Of a stretch of 64,000 bases of DNA, positions 39,412-47,982 are shown piece by piece. Each line of letters starts with the position of its first letter. The stretch's first letter is position 1. The notes below the pieces were generated by a model. That model searched no databases. It was given only the letters and a program-made list of their open reading frames with translations, and was not told the DNA's origin. The stretch is from Solirubrobacteraceae bacterium. Lineage in GTDB: Bacteria > Actinomycetota > Thermoleophilia > Solirubrobacterales > Solirubrobacteraceae. The position numbers were made by a program, and so were the translations under genes. The DNA lies in assembly GCA_025449845.1 (NCBI GenBank), contig JANWIP010000006.1:1-64000 (forward strand), given 5' to 3'.

Positions 39412-40956
39412 TCAGACGGGCGTGACAGCGCTGTGTCTGGCGGGCCACTCACGCAGCTTGTTCCGAGCGTGCGCGAAGCGGCGTATGAGCTCGGCGCGCA
39501 GGTCCGCGGGCTCCACCACGGCATCGATCACCAGCTCGCTGGCCAGGTGCAGCAGGTCGATGTCCTCGGCGTACTCCTGGCGCAGCTCCTGCACCTTCGC
39601 CGCCCGCTCCTCCTCGCCGGCGATCGCCTGCAACTGGTTGTAGTAGACCGCGTTGATCGCGGCCTGCGGCCCCATCACCGCGATCGAGGCGCCGGGCAGC
39701 GCCAGGCAGCAGTCGGGCTCGAAGGCGGGGCCGGCCATCGCGTACAGCCCCGCGCCGTAGGCCTTGCGCACGACCACCGAGATCTTCGGCACCGTCGCCT
39801 GCGACACCGCGCTGATCATCTTGGCGCCATGGCGGATGATCCCCTGGCGCTCCACCTGCGTGCCGATCATGAAGCCCGGCACGTCCGCCAGGAACAGCAG
39901 CGGGATGTTGAACGCGTTGCACGTATTGATGAAACGGGCTGCCTTGTCGGCGGAATCGCCGAACAGCACTCCCCCCTTGTGCTTGGGCTGGTTGGCCACG
40001 ATGCCCAGCGCCTGACCATCCAGGCGCGCGTAGCCCACGACCAGCTCCTTCGCCCAGCGGGGATGGATCTCAAGCCACGAGCCCTCATCGAGGAGCCCTT
40101 CGATCAGCCCTTTGATGTCGAACGGCTTGTTCTCGTCCGCCGGTATCAGCTCGGCAATCGGCGTGGCCTGCGCGGGTGGCTGCATCGCGACCCCAACCGG
40201 GGGCGGCTGTTCCCAGTTGGACGGGAAGAAGGACAGATAGCGCCGCGCCATCGCGATGCCCTCCTCGTCGCTCTTCACCAGCTGATGTCCGCAACCGGAT
40301 ACGCCCGTGTGCATCCTGGCCCCGCCCATCTCCTCCAGCGTCACCTTCTCGCCGATCACCATCTCGGCCATCCGCGGCGAGCCGAGGTACATCGAGGCGT
40401 TGCCTTCGCGCATGATCACCAGATCGCAGAAGGCGGGGATGTAGGCGCCGCCGGCCGCGCTGGGGCCAAACAGCACGCACACCTGCGGCAGCACCCCCGA
40501 CATGCGCACCTCGTTGTGGAAGATCCGCCCCGCCCCGCGCCGTCCCGGGAACATCTGCACCTGCTCCGTGATGCGCGCCCCCGCGGAGTCCACCAGGTAG
40601 ACCATCGGGATGCGCAGCGCCATCGCGCGTTCCTGCATGCGCAATATCTTCTCGACCGTCTTGGGACCCCACGAGCCGGCCTTCACGGTGGGGTCGTTGG
40701 CCATCAGCGCCACCGCACGCCCGTCGATGGTTCCGACGCCCGTCACCACCCCGTCCGCGCCCAGTCCCTCCTCCTGCCAGTTGGCCAGCAGCGCCTCCTC
40801 GGCGAACGAGCCTTCATCCAGCAGCATCGCCACACGCTCGCGCACTGGCAGCTTGCCCTGCTCGAGCGCCTTCTCGCGATGCCTCGCGGGACCGCCGGAC
40901 AAAGCCCGCTCGTTCGCGGCGTCAAGCCTGCTCACGCCACCAACCAACCCATCCAA
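39412..40956 (-). CDS. Acyl-CoA carboxylase beta (carboxyltransferase) subunit
   Basis: A 514-residue carboxyltransferase of the PccB/AccD type. It has both crotonase-like halves: VVTGVGTIDGRAVALMANDPTVKAGSWGPKTVEK and LVDSAGARITEQ ... GPSAAGGAYIPAFCD in the first, and ELVVGYARLDGQALGIVANQPKHKGGVLFGDSADKAARF with VPGFMIGTQVERQGIIRHGAK in the second. It moves carboxyl from biotin to acetyl-, propionyl- or a related acyl-CoA. No biotin-carboxylase subunit is beside it. It lies 27 bp after the 3-hydroxybutyryl-CoA dehydrogenase gene, so an operon is likely. The start may be ATG 40956 or GTG 40935. Confidence 0.92.
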   Translation of the reverse strand: MDGLVGGVSRLDAANERALSGGPARHREKALEQGKLPVRERVAMLLDEGSFAEEALLANWQEEGLGADGVVTGVGTIDGRAVALMANDPTVKAGSWGPKTVEKILRMQERAMALRIPMVYLVDSAGARITEQVQMFPGRRGAGRIFHNEVRMSGVLPQVCVLFGPSAAGGAYIPAFCDLVIMREGNASMYLGSPRMAEMVIGEKVTLEEMGGARMHTGVSGCGHQLVKSDEEGIAMARRYLSFFPSNWEQPPPVGVAMQPPAQATPIAELIPADENKPFDIKGLIEGLLDEGSWLEIHPRWAKELVVGYARLDGQALGIVANQPKHKGGVLFGDSADKAARFINTCNAFNIPLLFLADVPGFMIGTQVERQGIIRHGAKMISAVSQATVPKISVVVRKAYGAGLYAMAGPAFEPDCCLALPGASIAVMGPQAAINAVYYNQLQAIAGEEERAAKVQELRQEYAEDIDLLHLASELVIDAVVEPADLRAELIRRFAHARNKLREWPARHSAVTPV

Positions 40957-40983
40957 ATAAAAAATATCGGCTGTGCAACGGCC

Positions 40984-41868
40984 CTAGATCCCCGGGTTGG
41001 AGACAGGCGCCTCGCCCGAGTAGTCATAGAAGCCCATCCCCGACTTGCGCCCGAACCAGCCCGCGGAGAGCATCTTGCGCAGTGTGGGCGGCTGCGCGAA
41101 GCGGCGCTCGCGGAACTCGTCAAAGAGCACGTCGCAGATCGAGCCAAGGGTGTCGAGGCCCACGAAGTCCGACAGCGCCAACGGTCCCATCGGGTGCCCC
41201 GCGCCGGCCTTCATCGCGTCGTCAATCTCGCTCACCGACCCCACGCCCTCCTCATAAGCGCGGATCGCGTCGAGCATGTAGGGCACCAGCAGGCGGTTGA
41301 CGATGAACCCGGCCTTGTCCTTCGTGGGGATCGCCAGCTTGCCCTCGGAGCGGGCGAACTGGAGCGCGACATCGAAAGCGGCGTCGGTGGTGGTGACGCA
41401 GCGCACGACCTCGACCAGCTTCATCACCTGCGCCGGGTTGAAGTAGTGCAGCCCCACGAACTGCCCCGGGCGGCCGGTGCTGGCGGCCTGGTCGATCACG
41501 GCCAGCGAAGAGGTGTTGGTGGCGAAGACCGCCTCGGGCTTGACGATCTCATCCAGCTCGCGCCACATCTCAAGCTTCAGCGCCAAGCTCTCGGTGATCG
41601 CCTCGATCACCAGGTCGCAGGGCGCCAGGTCGCGGTAGTGGACCGTGCCGTGGATGCGCCCGCGCACCGCTTCGGAGTCCTCCCGCGTGGACTTGCCCTT
41701 CTCCACCGCGCGCGCCAGCTGCTTCTCGATCTTGTGGATGCCCTTGGTCAGCGTCTGCTCATCCACCTCGCGCAGCACCACCTCATAGCCGGCCTGCGCC
41801 GCCACCTGCGCGATGCCGTGGCCCATTAGCCCGGCTCCCAGGACTCCTACCTGCTTGATCTCCGCCAT
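40984..41868 (-). CDS. 3-Hydroxybutyryl-CoA dehydrogenase
   Basis: A 294-residue NAD(P)-dependent dehydrogenase. The Rossmann start is VGVLGAGLMGHGIAQVAAQAGYEVVLREVD. Active-site blocks follow: NTSSLAV, GLHYFNPAQVMKLVEVV (catalytic His) and KDKAGFIVNRLLVPY. The C-terminal dimer domain has HPMGPLALSDFVGLDT. It interconverts 3-hydroxybutyryl-CoA and acetoacetyl-CoA in polyhydroxybutyrate, butyrate or ethylmalonyl-CoA metabolism. GGAGG precedes ATG 41868. Confidence 0.94.
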   Translation of the reverse strand: MAEIKQVGVLGAGLMGHGIAQVAAQAGYEVVLREVDEQTLTKGIHKIEKQLARAVEKGKSTREDSEAVRGRIHGTVHYRDLAPCDLVIEAITESLALKLEMWRELDEIVKPEAVFATNTSSLAVIDQAASTGRPGQFVGLHYFNPAQVMKLVEVVRCVTTTDAAFDVALQFARSEGKLAIPTKDKAGFIVNRLLVPYMLDAIRAYEEGVGSVSEIDDAMKAGAGHPMGPLALSDFVGLDTLGSICDVLFDEFRERRFAQPPTLRKMLSAGWFGRKSGMGFYDYSGEAPVSNPGI

Positions 41869-42024
41869 GAAACCTCCGCTCGCGTCAGCTCTTGTTGGGG
41901 GTGTGCTTGTTGGGGTGTGGAGCCTAGTACGTAGTACGTGGGACGGGATTCCGCGGGATGGAAGTTCCGTGCCGGTCTTGGCGTCTGTGAGTTTGAGAGC
42001 CATCTACGCGAAGGAGCTATCACC

Positions 42025-43119
42025 ATGTCCAATCGTCTGGCGCTGCCGCTGGCGGCGCTGCTCGCATGTCTCGCGCTCACACCCGCTGGCGCCCTGGCGT
42101 TCGACCGGCCTTTCATCGGCCAGTTCAACACCCTCTCCCAGTTGGGCTCCACGATCCCGGCCAACGGCGACGTCAACCCCTACGGGATCGTCACCGTGCC
42201 CCGCAGCGTGGGCGCGCTGGTGCGTGGCAACATCCTCATCAGCAACTTCAATAACGGCGAAAACCTTCAGGGCACGGGCACCACGATCGTGCAGCTGACG
42301 CCTCAGGGCACGCTCACCCAGTTTGCCCAGATCGACCCCAAGTCATTGCCCGGCGCCTGCCCCGGCGGGGTGGGCCTGACGACTGCGCTCGCCGTGCTGC
42401 CGCGGGGCTTCGTCGTCGTGGGCAGCCTGCCCACCACCAACGGCATGGCGGCCACCGCGCAGGCGGGCTGCCTGATCGTGCTCGACAGCTCCGGCAACGT
42501 CGTCGAGACGATCTCCGGAGGACCCATCAACGGCCCTTGGGATATGACCGCGGTGGGCGACGGGGTGAACAGCACCTTGTTCGTCACCAACGTTCTCAAC
42601 GGCACCGTTGCCTCCGGGGAAACGCCCACCAATGGCGGCGCCGTCGTGCGCATCCGCATCCACACCAGTGCCCGTCACGCACCGGAAGTCACGGCCGAGG
42701 ACGTCATCGCCGAAGGCTTCCCCGAGCGCACCGACCCCGCCGCGCTGGTGATCGGCCCTACGGGTGTCGCGCTGGGTAACGGCGGCACGCTGTACGTGGC
42801 CGACACTCTGCAGAGCCGCCTCGCGGCCGTGCCCAACGCCCGCTGGCGCACAACGCCGCTGGGCGGCGCTGGGGAAACGGTGGCCAAGGGCGGCTACCTC
42901 AACAGCCCGCTCGGGCTGACGGTTGCCCCCAACGGCGACATCCTCACGACCAACGGGGCCGATGGCAACCTCGTCGAGACCACCCCCATCGGGGCCGAGT
43001 TCCAGCCCTTCGACACCGGCTTTGGCGAAGGCGCCCTCTTCGGCCTCGCTCTCGCGCCTCAGCGCCAGGGGGTGTATCTGGTGGATGACGGCAATAACAC
43101 GCTGCAGCTGTTGCACTAG
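42025..43119 (+). CDS. Secreted NHL/beta-propeller-like protein
   Basis: A 364-residue exported protein with signal peptide MSNRLALPLAALLACLALTPAGALA. The mature part has repeating strands typical of NHL/SMP-30-like propellers: NPYGIVTVPR, GPWDMTAVGDG, GPTGVALGNGGTLYVADTLQSRLAAV, SPLGLTVAPNGDILTTNGADGNLVE and LFGLALAPQRQGVYLVDDGNNTL. AAGGAG precedes ATG 42025. A structural, sensing or lactonase role is possible. Confidence 0.85.
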   Translation: MSNRLALPLAALLACLALTPAGALAFDRPFIGQFNTLSQLGSTIPANGDVNPYGIVTVPRSVGALVRGNILISNFNNGENLQGTGTTIVQLTPQGTLTQFAQIDPKSLPGACPGGVGLTTALAVLPRGFVVVGSLPTTNGMAATAQAGCLIVLDSSGNVVETISGGPINGPWDMTAVGDGVNSTLFVTNVLNGTVASGETPTNGGAVVRIRIHTSARHAPEVTAEDVIAEGFPERTDPAALVIGPTGVALGNGGTLYVADTLQSRLAAVPNARWRTTPLGGAGETVAKGGYLNSPLGLTVAPNGDILTTNGADGNLVETTPIGAEFQPFDTGFGEGALFGLALAPQRQGVYLVDDGNNTLQLLH

Positions 43120-43129
43120 CCTCCCGTAG

Positions 43130-43516
43130 GTGAGCAGCGAGGACACCTTCGATCTCTCCGCCGCCGGCCTGCGTGCCGACGGCGGAGACCTGCGGATCTC
43201 CGTCGAGGTGCTGGCGTCCAAGCTTGAGTCCTCGCTGCCTGGGCGCGTGCGCGTGGAGCGCCATGGCGGGGGGCTCCTGGGGCGCGGCGAGAAGCGCGTG
43301 CGGCGCCTGCAGGTGGACCTTGGCGGATGCTCCTATGAGCTGAACGCGGCGGACGAGCGCGTGGAGTGCTCGCGCGAGCGCAAGGTCGGGGGCATCTCCA
43401 TCAAGCGCGAGCCGCTGGAGCCGGATGACTGGGTAGCGGCGCTGACGGGCGAGCTTCAGAGCGAGGCGCAGCGCAGCGCGCAGGCACGCGAGGCGCTCGA
43501 AAAGCTGGTGGGCTGA
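43130..43516 (+). CDS. Hypothetical protein preceding the YbjQ pair
   Basis: A 128-residue cytoplasmic protein starting at GTG 43130. It is rich in Glu and Arg, with a likely strand-rich core (VRVERHGGGLLGRGEKRVRRLQVDLGGCSYELNAADERVECSRERKVGGISIKREPL) and a helical C-terminus. I do not recognise a family. It is upstream of, and in the same direction as, two YbjQ-type genes, so a common operon is likely. Confidence 0.6.
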   Translation: MSSEDTFDLSAAGLRADGGDLRISVEVLASKLESSLPGRVRVERHGGGLLGRGEKRVRRLQVDLGGCSYELNAADERVECSRERKVGGISIKREPLEPDDWVAALTGELQSEAQRSAQAREALEKLVG

Positions 43517-43563
43517 GCATGGCCATCGGCGCGGCGTTCATGCTGGAAAAGCTGGTGGGCTGA
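43499..43563 (+). repeat. Tandem microduplication creating a 14-codon ORF
   Basis: GAAAAGCTGGTGGGCTGA, the end of the upstream gene, occurs at 43499-43516 and again at 43546-43563. Each copy is followed by GCATGGCC and a similar stretch, so about 47-49 bp are duplicated. The second copy places a mini-ORF (43519-43563) between the genes: a start resembling that of the next gene joined to the end of the previous one. Confidence 0.75.
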
Positions 43564-43567
43564 GAGC

Positions 43568-44401
43568 ATGGCCGCCGGCACGGCATTCACCTCAGACCTC
43601 TCCGTGAGCGGCTTCGCGCTGTGCCATCAGCTGGGGCTGAAACCGATTCACCAGGTGATGGGCAGCTCGATCTACCAGGTCGGCTATCAGAGCTCGACGT
43701 GGCCGATGATGATGGGCGGCACCGTCCTCACCGAGCTGGACACGCTCTCCCAGGCATGGAACGAGGTGCGCGGAAACGCGCTGGGGCGACTGGCCAACGA
43801 GGCGCGCGAACTGGGGGCGCACGCCGTCGTCGGCGTGCAGCTGCGCATCGGCTCGCACGACTGGGCCGAAGGCGCCATCGAGTACCTGGTGCTGGGCACC
43901 GCCGTGCACCGCGCGGGAGCCGAGCCAACCGGTGAGCCGATCCTGACGGAGCTCTCGGTGAGCGACTACGCCAAGCTCGTGCAGGCGGGCATGGAGCCGG
44001 CCGGCATCGCGGCGTGGAGCAGCGTGTTCTTCGCCTCCTACACCTTCAACTCGATGCTCGCCGTGGGCGGCGGCTTGGGCGGACTGGGTGGCTCCTCGGC
44101 GCTGGGCGGCGCGTCCTACAACTACGAGCTCAAGGAATTCACGCAGGCTTTCTACAACGCGCGCGCGCAGGTCATGCAGAGCATGGGCGAGCAGGCGCAG
44201 CAGATGGGAGCCGCGGGGATCGTGGGCGTACGCATCGAGCACAGCGCGCGCCGACACACGATCGGCGGCGGCCGCTCGCTCGGCGGTGGCGGTGAGCGCA
44301 ACGGGCTGGTCGTGGAATTCCACGCGATCGGCACGGCCATCAAGGAAACAGCCGGCGCCAAGCCATGGCCGCCGGAGATGACAATCGATCTGACCAGCTA
44401 G
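43568..44401 (+). CDS. Tandem YbjQ/UPF0145-type heavy-metal-binding-domain protein A
   Basis: A 277-residue protein made of two related YbjQ-like modules. The first contains FALCHQLGLKPIHQVMGSSIYQVGYQ, the helix LSQAWNEVRGNALGRLANEARELGAHAVVGVQLRIG and EYLVLGTAV. The second (LSVSDYAKLVQAGMEPAGIAAWSSVFFASY ... YNARAQVMQSMGEQAQQMGAAGIVGVRIEH ... VEFHAIGTAI) has a glycine-rich insertion. YbjQ-like proteins are small pentameric or decameric folds of unknown role. The two-module form and its adjacent paralogue suggest a hetero-oligomer. It begins at ATG 43568. Confidence 0.85.
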   Translation: MAAGTAFTSDLSVSGFALCHQLGLKPIHQVMGSSIYQVGYQSSTWPMMMGGTVLTELDTLSQAWNEVRGNALGRLANEARELGAHAVVGVQLRIGSHDWAEGAIEYLVLGTAVHRAGAEPTGEPILTELSVSDYAKLVQAGMEPAGIAAWSSVFFASYTFNSMLAVGGGLGGLGGSSALGGASYNYELKEFTQAFYNARAQVMQSMGEQAQQMGAAGIVGVRIEHSARRHTIGGGRSLGGGGERNGLVVEFHAIGTAIKETAGAKPWPPEMTIDLTS

Positions 44402-44419
44402 CGAAGGAGCTGACCCTGC

Positions 44420-45259
44420 ATGAGCAAGAGTGACGATGTAAGCGAGAGCGAGTCCGCCTACGACCCCACCTCCCTGGAGGGCGTCCCCGAGGCGGGCCGT
44501 GCACGCCTGGAGCAGAACAAGCAGGGCCTATTCACCTCAGACCTGAGCGTGAATGAGTTTCTGCTGATCAAGCAGGCTGGCTTCGATCCGCTGGGCCTGG
44601 TCGTGGGCAGCTCGATCTACCACATCGGCATCCAGATCTCGGGCTGGAAGAAGAGCCAGGAGATGACCGTCCTCTCCGAAGCGATGTACGGCGCGCGCCA
44701 GCTAGCGATGACGCGCATGGAGGAGGAGGCCGACCAGCTCGGCGCCGACGGCGTCGTGGGCGTGCGCCTGGACATCGGTCGCTACGAGTGGGGCCAGGAC
44801 ATGGCCGAGTTCATCGCGATCGGCACGGCGGTCAAGCACCGCGATGGTGTCATGCACCGTGCCCCCAACGGACGCCCCTTCACCAGCGACCTCTCAGGCC
44901 AGGACTTCTGGACCTTGCTGCGCACCGGCCACCGCCCGGTGGGCATGGTGATGGGCAGCTGCGTCTACCACGTCGCCCACCGCGGCATGATGCAGTCGAT
45001 GGCGCAGACCGGCCGCAACGTGGAGCTGTCGAACTTCACACAGGCGCTGTATGACGCGCGCGAGCTTGCCATGGGGCGCATGCAGAGCGAGGCGCAGGAA
45101 ATCGGCGCCGAGGGCATCGTCGGCGTGGACCTGCAGGAGACCAGCCACGGCTGGGGTAGCCACACCATCGAGTTCTTCGCCGTCGGCACCGCGATCGTGC
45201 CGCGCGAGGGTCATGATGAGAAGATCGAAGCGCCTACGCCGGTGCTGGATCTGAGCTAA
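44420..45259 (+). CDS. Tandem YbjQ/UPF0145-type protein B
   Basis: A 279-residue paralogue of the gene before it. A 35-residue acidic N-terminus precedes two modules: FTSDLSVNEFLLIKQAGFDPLGLVVGSSIYHIGIQ with EEEADQLGADGVVGVRLDIG and EFIAIGTAV, then FTSDLSGQDFWTLLRTGHRPVGMVMGSCVYHVAH with SEAQEIGAEGIVGVDLQE and EFFAVGTAI. The shared 'FTSDLS' opening at both modules points to an old internal duplication. AAGGAG precedes ATG 44420. It lies 18 bp after its partner and is surely in the same operon. Confidence 0.85.
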   Translation: MSKSDDVSESESAYDPTSLEGVPEAGRARLEQNKQGLFTSDLSVNEFLLIKQAGFDPLGLVVGSSIYHIGIQISGWKKSQEMTVLSEAMYGARQLAMTRMEEEADQLGADGVVGVRLDIGRYEWGQDMAEFIAIGTAVKHRDGVMHRAPNGRPFTSDLSGQDFWTLLRTGHRPVGMVMGSCVYHVAHRGMMQSMAQTGRNVELSNFTQALYDARELAMGRMQSEAQEIGAEGIVGVDLQETSHGWGSHTIEFFAVGTAIVPREGHDEKIEAPTPVLDLS

Positions 45260-45339
45260 GGGCCCGACCGCGCACGGGCACCTCCCAGCCATTGGTCGCC
45301 GTCACCCGCTCACCCCCCCACCGATAGGAGAACGCCGCC

Positions 45340-46107
45340 ATGAGCCTCGTCACAACCGAAGACCGCGACGCCGTCCGCCACGTCGTGCTCAACCGTCCGG
45401 AGAAGCGCAACGCGATGAGCCAGGCGCTGCTCATGGAGCTGAGGGACGCACTGCGCGCGGCGGGGGACGCGCCCTCGGTGCATTGCGTCGTGCTGCGCGG
45501 CGCCGGCCCGGTCTTCTCGGCCGGCGTGGACCTCGGCGAGCTGGCCTCCTTCGCCGGCGAGCCCAGCGTGCTGCGACCGTTTCGCAACACGTTCCTGGAC
45601 TGCGCCAACCTCTGCGAAGCGATGCCCAAGCCGGTCATCTGCCAGATCCATCGCACCTGCGTCGGCGGCGCCCTGGAGGTCGCGCTCGGCTGCGACCTGC
45701 GCGTCGCCTCCGAGGACTCCCGCTTCAGCCTGCCCGAGGTCCGCTTCGGGATCATCCCCGACGTGGGCGGCAGCTCGCGCCTGCCAGCGGTCGTCGGGCT
45801 CGGCCGCGCCAAGGAGCTGATCATGACCGGCGCCAGCATCGACGCCGCCGAGGCCTACCGCATCGGCCTCGTCAACCGCGTCGTCGCGGCGCAAGAGCTG
45901 GACGCGGCCACTCAGGTCCTGGTGGACGAACTGCTCGCCAACGCGCATATCGCCGTCGGGCGCGCCAAGCGCGTAATGGACGCCTCCGCCCGCCCTGCGC
46001 TGGCGCAGACGCTGGAGCTGGAGGTCTCGGTTCAGGAGTTCTGCGTGGCGGCGATGCGCGAAGCCGCGCAGGCGGCACGCGAGGCTGAGGGAGCCGTCGC
46101 CGGCTAG
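45340..46107 (+). CDS. Enoyl-CoA hydratase/isomerase family protein
   Basis: A 255-residue crotonase-fold enzyme. The oxyanion-hole segments are GAGPVFSAGVDLGELASF and KPVICQIHRTCVGGALEVALGCDLRVAS. ARFSLPEVRFGIIPDVGG-type sequence follows (SRFSLPEVRFGIIPDVGGSSRLP), where Glu and Asp suit hydratase or isomerase chemistry. AGGAG precedes ATG 45340. It is likely to act in fatty-acyl-CoA breakdown with the neighbouring enzymes. The exact reaction is not predictable. Confidence 0.92.
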   Translation: MSLVTTEDRDAVRHVVLNRPEKRNAMSQALLMELRDALRAAGDAPSVHCVVLRGAGPVFSAGVDLGELASFAGEPSVLRPFRNTFLDCANLCEAMPKPVICQIHRTCVGGALEVALGCDLRVASEDSRFSLPEVRFGIIPDVGGSSRLPAVVGLGRAKELIMTGASIDAAEAYRIGLVNRVVAAQELDAATQVLVDELLANAHIAVGRAKRVMDASARPALAQTLELEVSVQEFCVAAMREAAQAAREAEGAVAG

Positions 46108-46174
46108 AACTTCTGAGGCGCCCGCCCGTGCCCTCTGGGTGAGGACGCAGCAGCGCGCCGAGTCCAGGGCCGCC

Positions 46175-47086
46175 TCAGTGCCAGTCCACCGGCCCAGCCA
46201 CCAGCGTATGACTGCCGAGCGGCCGTCCCAGGATCTCCTGCGCACGGCGCGCGCAAGAGATCAGCGCATCCAGGTCGATGCCCGTCTGCACCCCCATCTC
46301 GTGCAGCATGCTGACGAGATCCTCGCTGGCGACGTTGCCGGTGGCCCCGGCGGGCACGGGGCAGCCTCCCAGCTCGCCGAAACTCGACTCGAAACTGGAG
46401 ACGCCGGCCTGCCAGGCGGCGAAGGCGTTTGCGAGCCCCGCTCCGCGCGTGTTGTGAAAGTGCGCCGTCAGCTCCACCTGCTCGCCGAGCGTTTCGCGCG
46501 CGAGCGCGAAGAAGACCCCCACCTGCGCCGGGTTGGCCATGCCGGTCGTGTCTCCGAAACCGATCTCCTGCGCACCGAAGTCGCGCAGGCGCGCGGCGAT
46601 CTCAAGCACGCGCTCTGGGGGAACGTAACCCTCGTAGGGACAGCCAAAGGACGTCGAGATCACGCCCTCGCAGCGCAGCCCCGCCTCGCGCGCACGTCCA
46701 AGCACGCGCTCCAGCCCTGCCAGCGACTCATCGATGGAGCGGTTGACGTTCTTGCGGTTGTGTGTCTCCGAGGCCGACAGAAAGACGTTGATCTCATCGA
46801 TCCGCTCGCGCTGCTCCAGCGCGCTCTCGAGCCCGCGCTCGTTGGGTATCAGCACGCTCACCGCAACCTCCTCCGGCACGCTGATCCCTGCCAGCACCTC
46901 CGCGGCGTCCGCGAGCTGCGGGATCACATCGGCGCGCACGAAGCTGGTGACCTCCAGCCGTCGCAGGCCGGTGCGCGCGAGCGCGTCGATCAGCTCGATC
47001 TTGCTCGCCGTCGGAATGACCTCGGGCTCGTTCTGAAAGCCGTCGCGCGGCCCGACCTCCCTGATGCTGACCGTTGCGGGGCGCAC
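46175..47086 (-). CDS. Hydroxymethylglutaryl-CoA lyase-like enzyme
   Basis: A 303-residue TIM-barrel lyase of the HMG-CoA lyase/DRE-TIM family. Metal and catalytic elements are visible: EVGPRDGFQNE, LIPNERGLE, NVFLSASETHNRKNVNRS, ISTSFGCPYEG, GFGDTTGMANP and the ligand pair in TAHFHNTRG. The signature loop GELGGCPVPAGATGN carries the catalytic Cys. It should split HMG-CoA (leucine breakdown) or a similar 3-hydroxy-3-methyl acyl-CoA. Its stop lies 3 bases from the SDR gene's stop-side neighbour, and both run in the same direction. Confidence 0.9.
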   Translation of the reverse strand: MRPATVSIREVGPRDGFQNEPEVIPTASKIELIDALARTGLRRLEVTSFVRADVIPQLADAAEVLAGISVPEEVAVSVLIPNERGLESALEQRERIDEINVFLSASETHNRKNVNRSIDESLAGLERVLGRAREAGLRCEGVISTSFGCPYEGYVPPERVLEIAARLRDFGAQEIGFGDTTGMANPAQVGVFFALARETLGEQVELTAHFHNTRGAGLANAFAAWQAGVSSFESSFGELGGCPVPAGATGNVASEDLVSMLHEMGVQTGIDLDALISCARRAQEILGRPLGSHTLVAGPVDWH

Positions 47087-47088
47087 GA

Positions 47089-47838
47089 TTACGACATCGA
47101 AAGGCCGCCGCTCACATTGAGCGTCTGGCCGGTGATGTACGAGGCATCCTCGCTGGCGAGGAAGACGATCGCGGCAGCCACCTCATCAGGCTCCCCGGCG
47201 CGCCCAAGCTGCGTGGCGTCGATCATCCCCTGCTTGAGGCGCTCTCCCACCTCGCCGTACACAATTGGCGCGGCATTCAGCAGTGGCGTCTCGATCGGCC
47301 CGGGGGCGACGGCGTTGACGCGCACCTTGTAACGCGCCGCCTCACGCGCGATCGCCTTGGTGAAGCCGATTACGCCGGCCTTCGCGGCGGAGTAGACGGC
47401 CGAGCCCTGTGAGCCCACGCGGCCGGCCTCGGAGGCGACGTTGACGATCGCGCCACTGCGCCGCTCCTGCATGCCGGGCAGCACCGCGTGGGTGACGGCC
47501 AGCGTGCCGCGCAGGTTGACGCCGAGCACGAAGTCCCACAGTCCCGGGTCGGTCTTCACGAAGAAGGAGAAGAGATCGGTGCCGGCGTTGTTGACGAGCA
47601 CGTCGATCGGTCCCAGCGTCTCGGTGACATCGGCGACGGCCGCGTTGACCGATGCGGTGTCTGTGACATCCATCAGTACCGCTTGGCCATCGAGCTCGCC
47701 GGCCACTGCGCGGGCGCCCTCCTCGTTGAGGTCGGCGATCGCCACGCGAGCTCCTTCTGCCGCGAGGCGGCGAGCGGTCGCGGCACCGATTCCGGAGGCG
47801 GCGCCAGTGACGAGCGCGATCTTGCCCTCAAGACGCAT
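47089..47838 (-). CDS. Short-chain dehydrogenase/reductase
   Basis: A 249-residue classical SDR. It has the cofactor motif TGAASGIGAA, the NNAG motif (VLVNNAGTDLF), the catalytic Ser in NVASEAGRVGS, YSAAK for the Tyr-Lys pair and the C-terminal GQTLNVSGG. An acidic residue at ADLNEEG favours NAD. Immediately upstream of the HMG-CoA-lyase-like gene in the same direction (2-base gap), so they form an operon. It is probably a 3-hydroxyacyl-CoA or related dehydrogenase. Confidence 0.92.
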   Translation of the reverse strand: MRLEGKIALVTGAASGIGAATARRLAAEGARVAIADLNEEGARAVAGELDGQAVLMDVTDTASVNAAVADVTETLGPIDVLVNNAGTDLFSFFVKTDPGLWDFVLGVNLRGTLAVTHAVLPGMQERRSGAIVNVASEAGRVGSQGSAVYSAAKAGVIGFTKAIAREAARYKVRVNAVAPGPIETPLLNAAPIVYGEVGERLKQGMIDATQLGRAGEPDEVAAAIVFLASEDASYITGQTLNVSGGLSMS

Positions 47839-47982
47839 GGCTGGCAGCCTAGCCGTCCGCGCGGTGGCAGGCGTCCACCGCCCGGACAGATGAGGACTTT
47901 TTCTATCGGCAGATCAGGAGTTTGTTCCCCGCAGGTTGTGCCTATATCTCGACAGATCGCTCGGCTCGTATACTCGGCCGCC

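Noticed and set aside
39343-41829. An 828-codon plus-strand open frame
   Set aside because: It is antisense to the acyl-CoA carboxylase and 3-hydroxybutyryl-CoA dehydrogenase genes, both with clear motifs; its His/Arg/Leu-rich translation is typical of GC-driven shadows.
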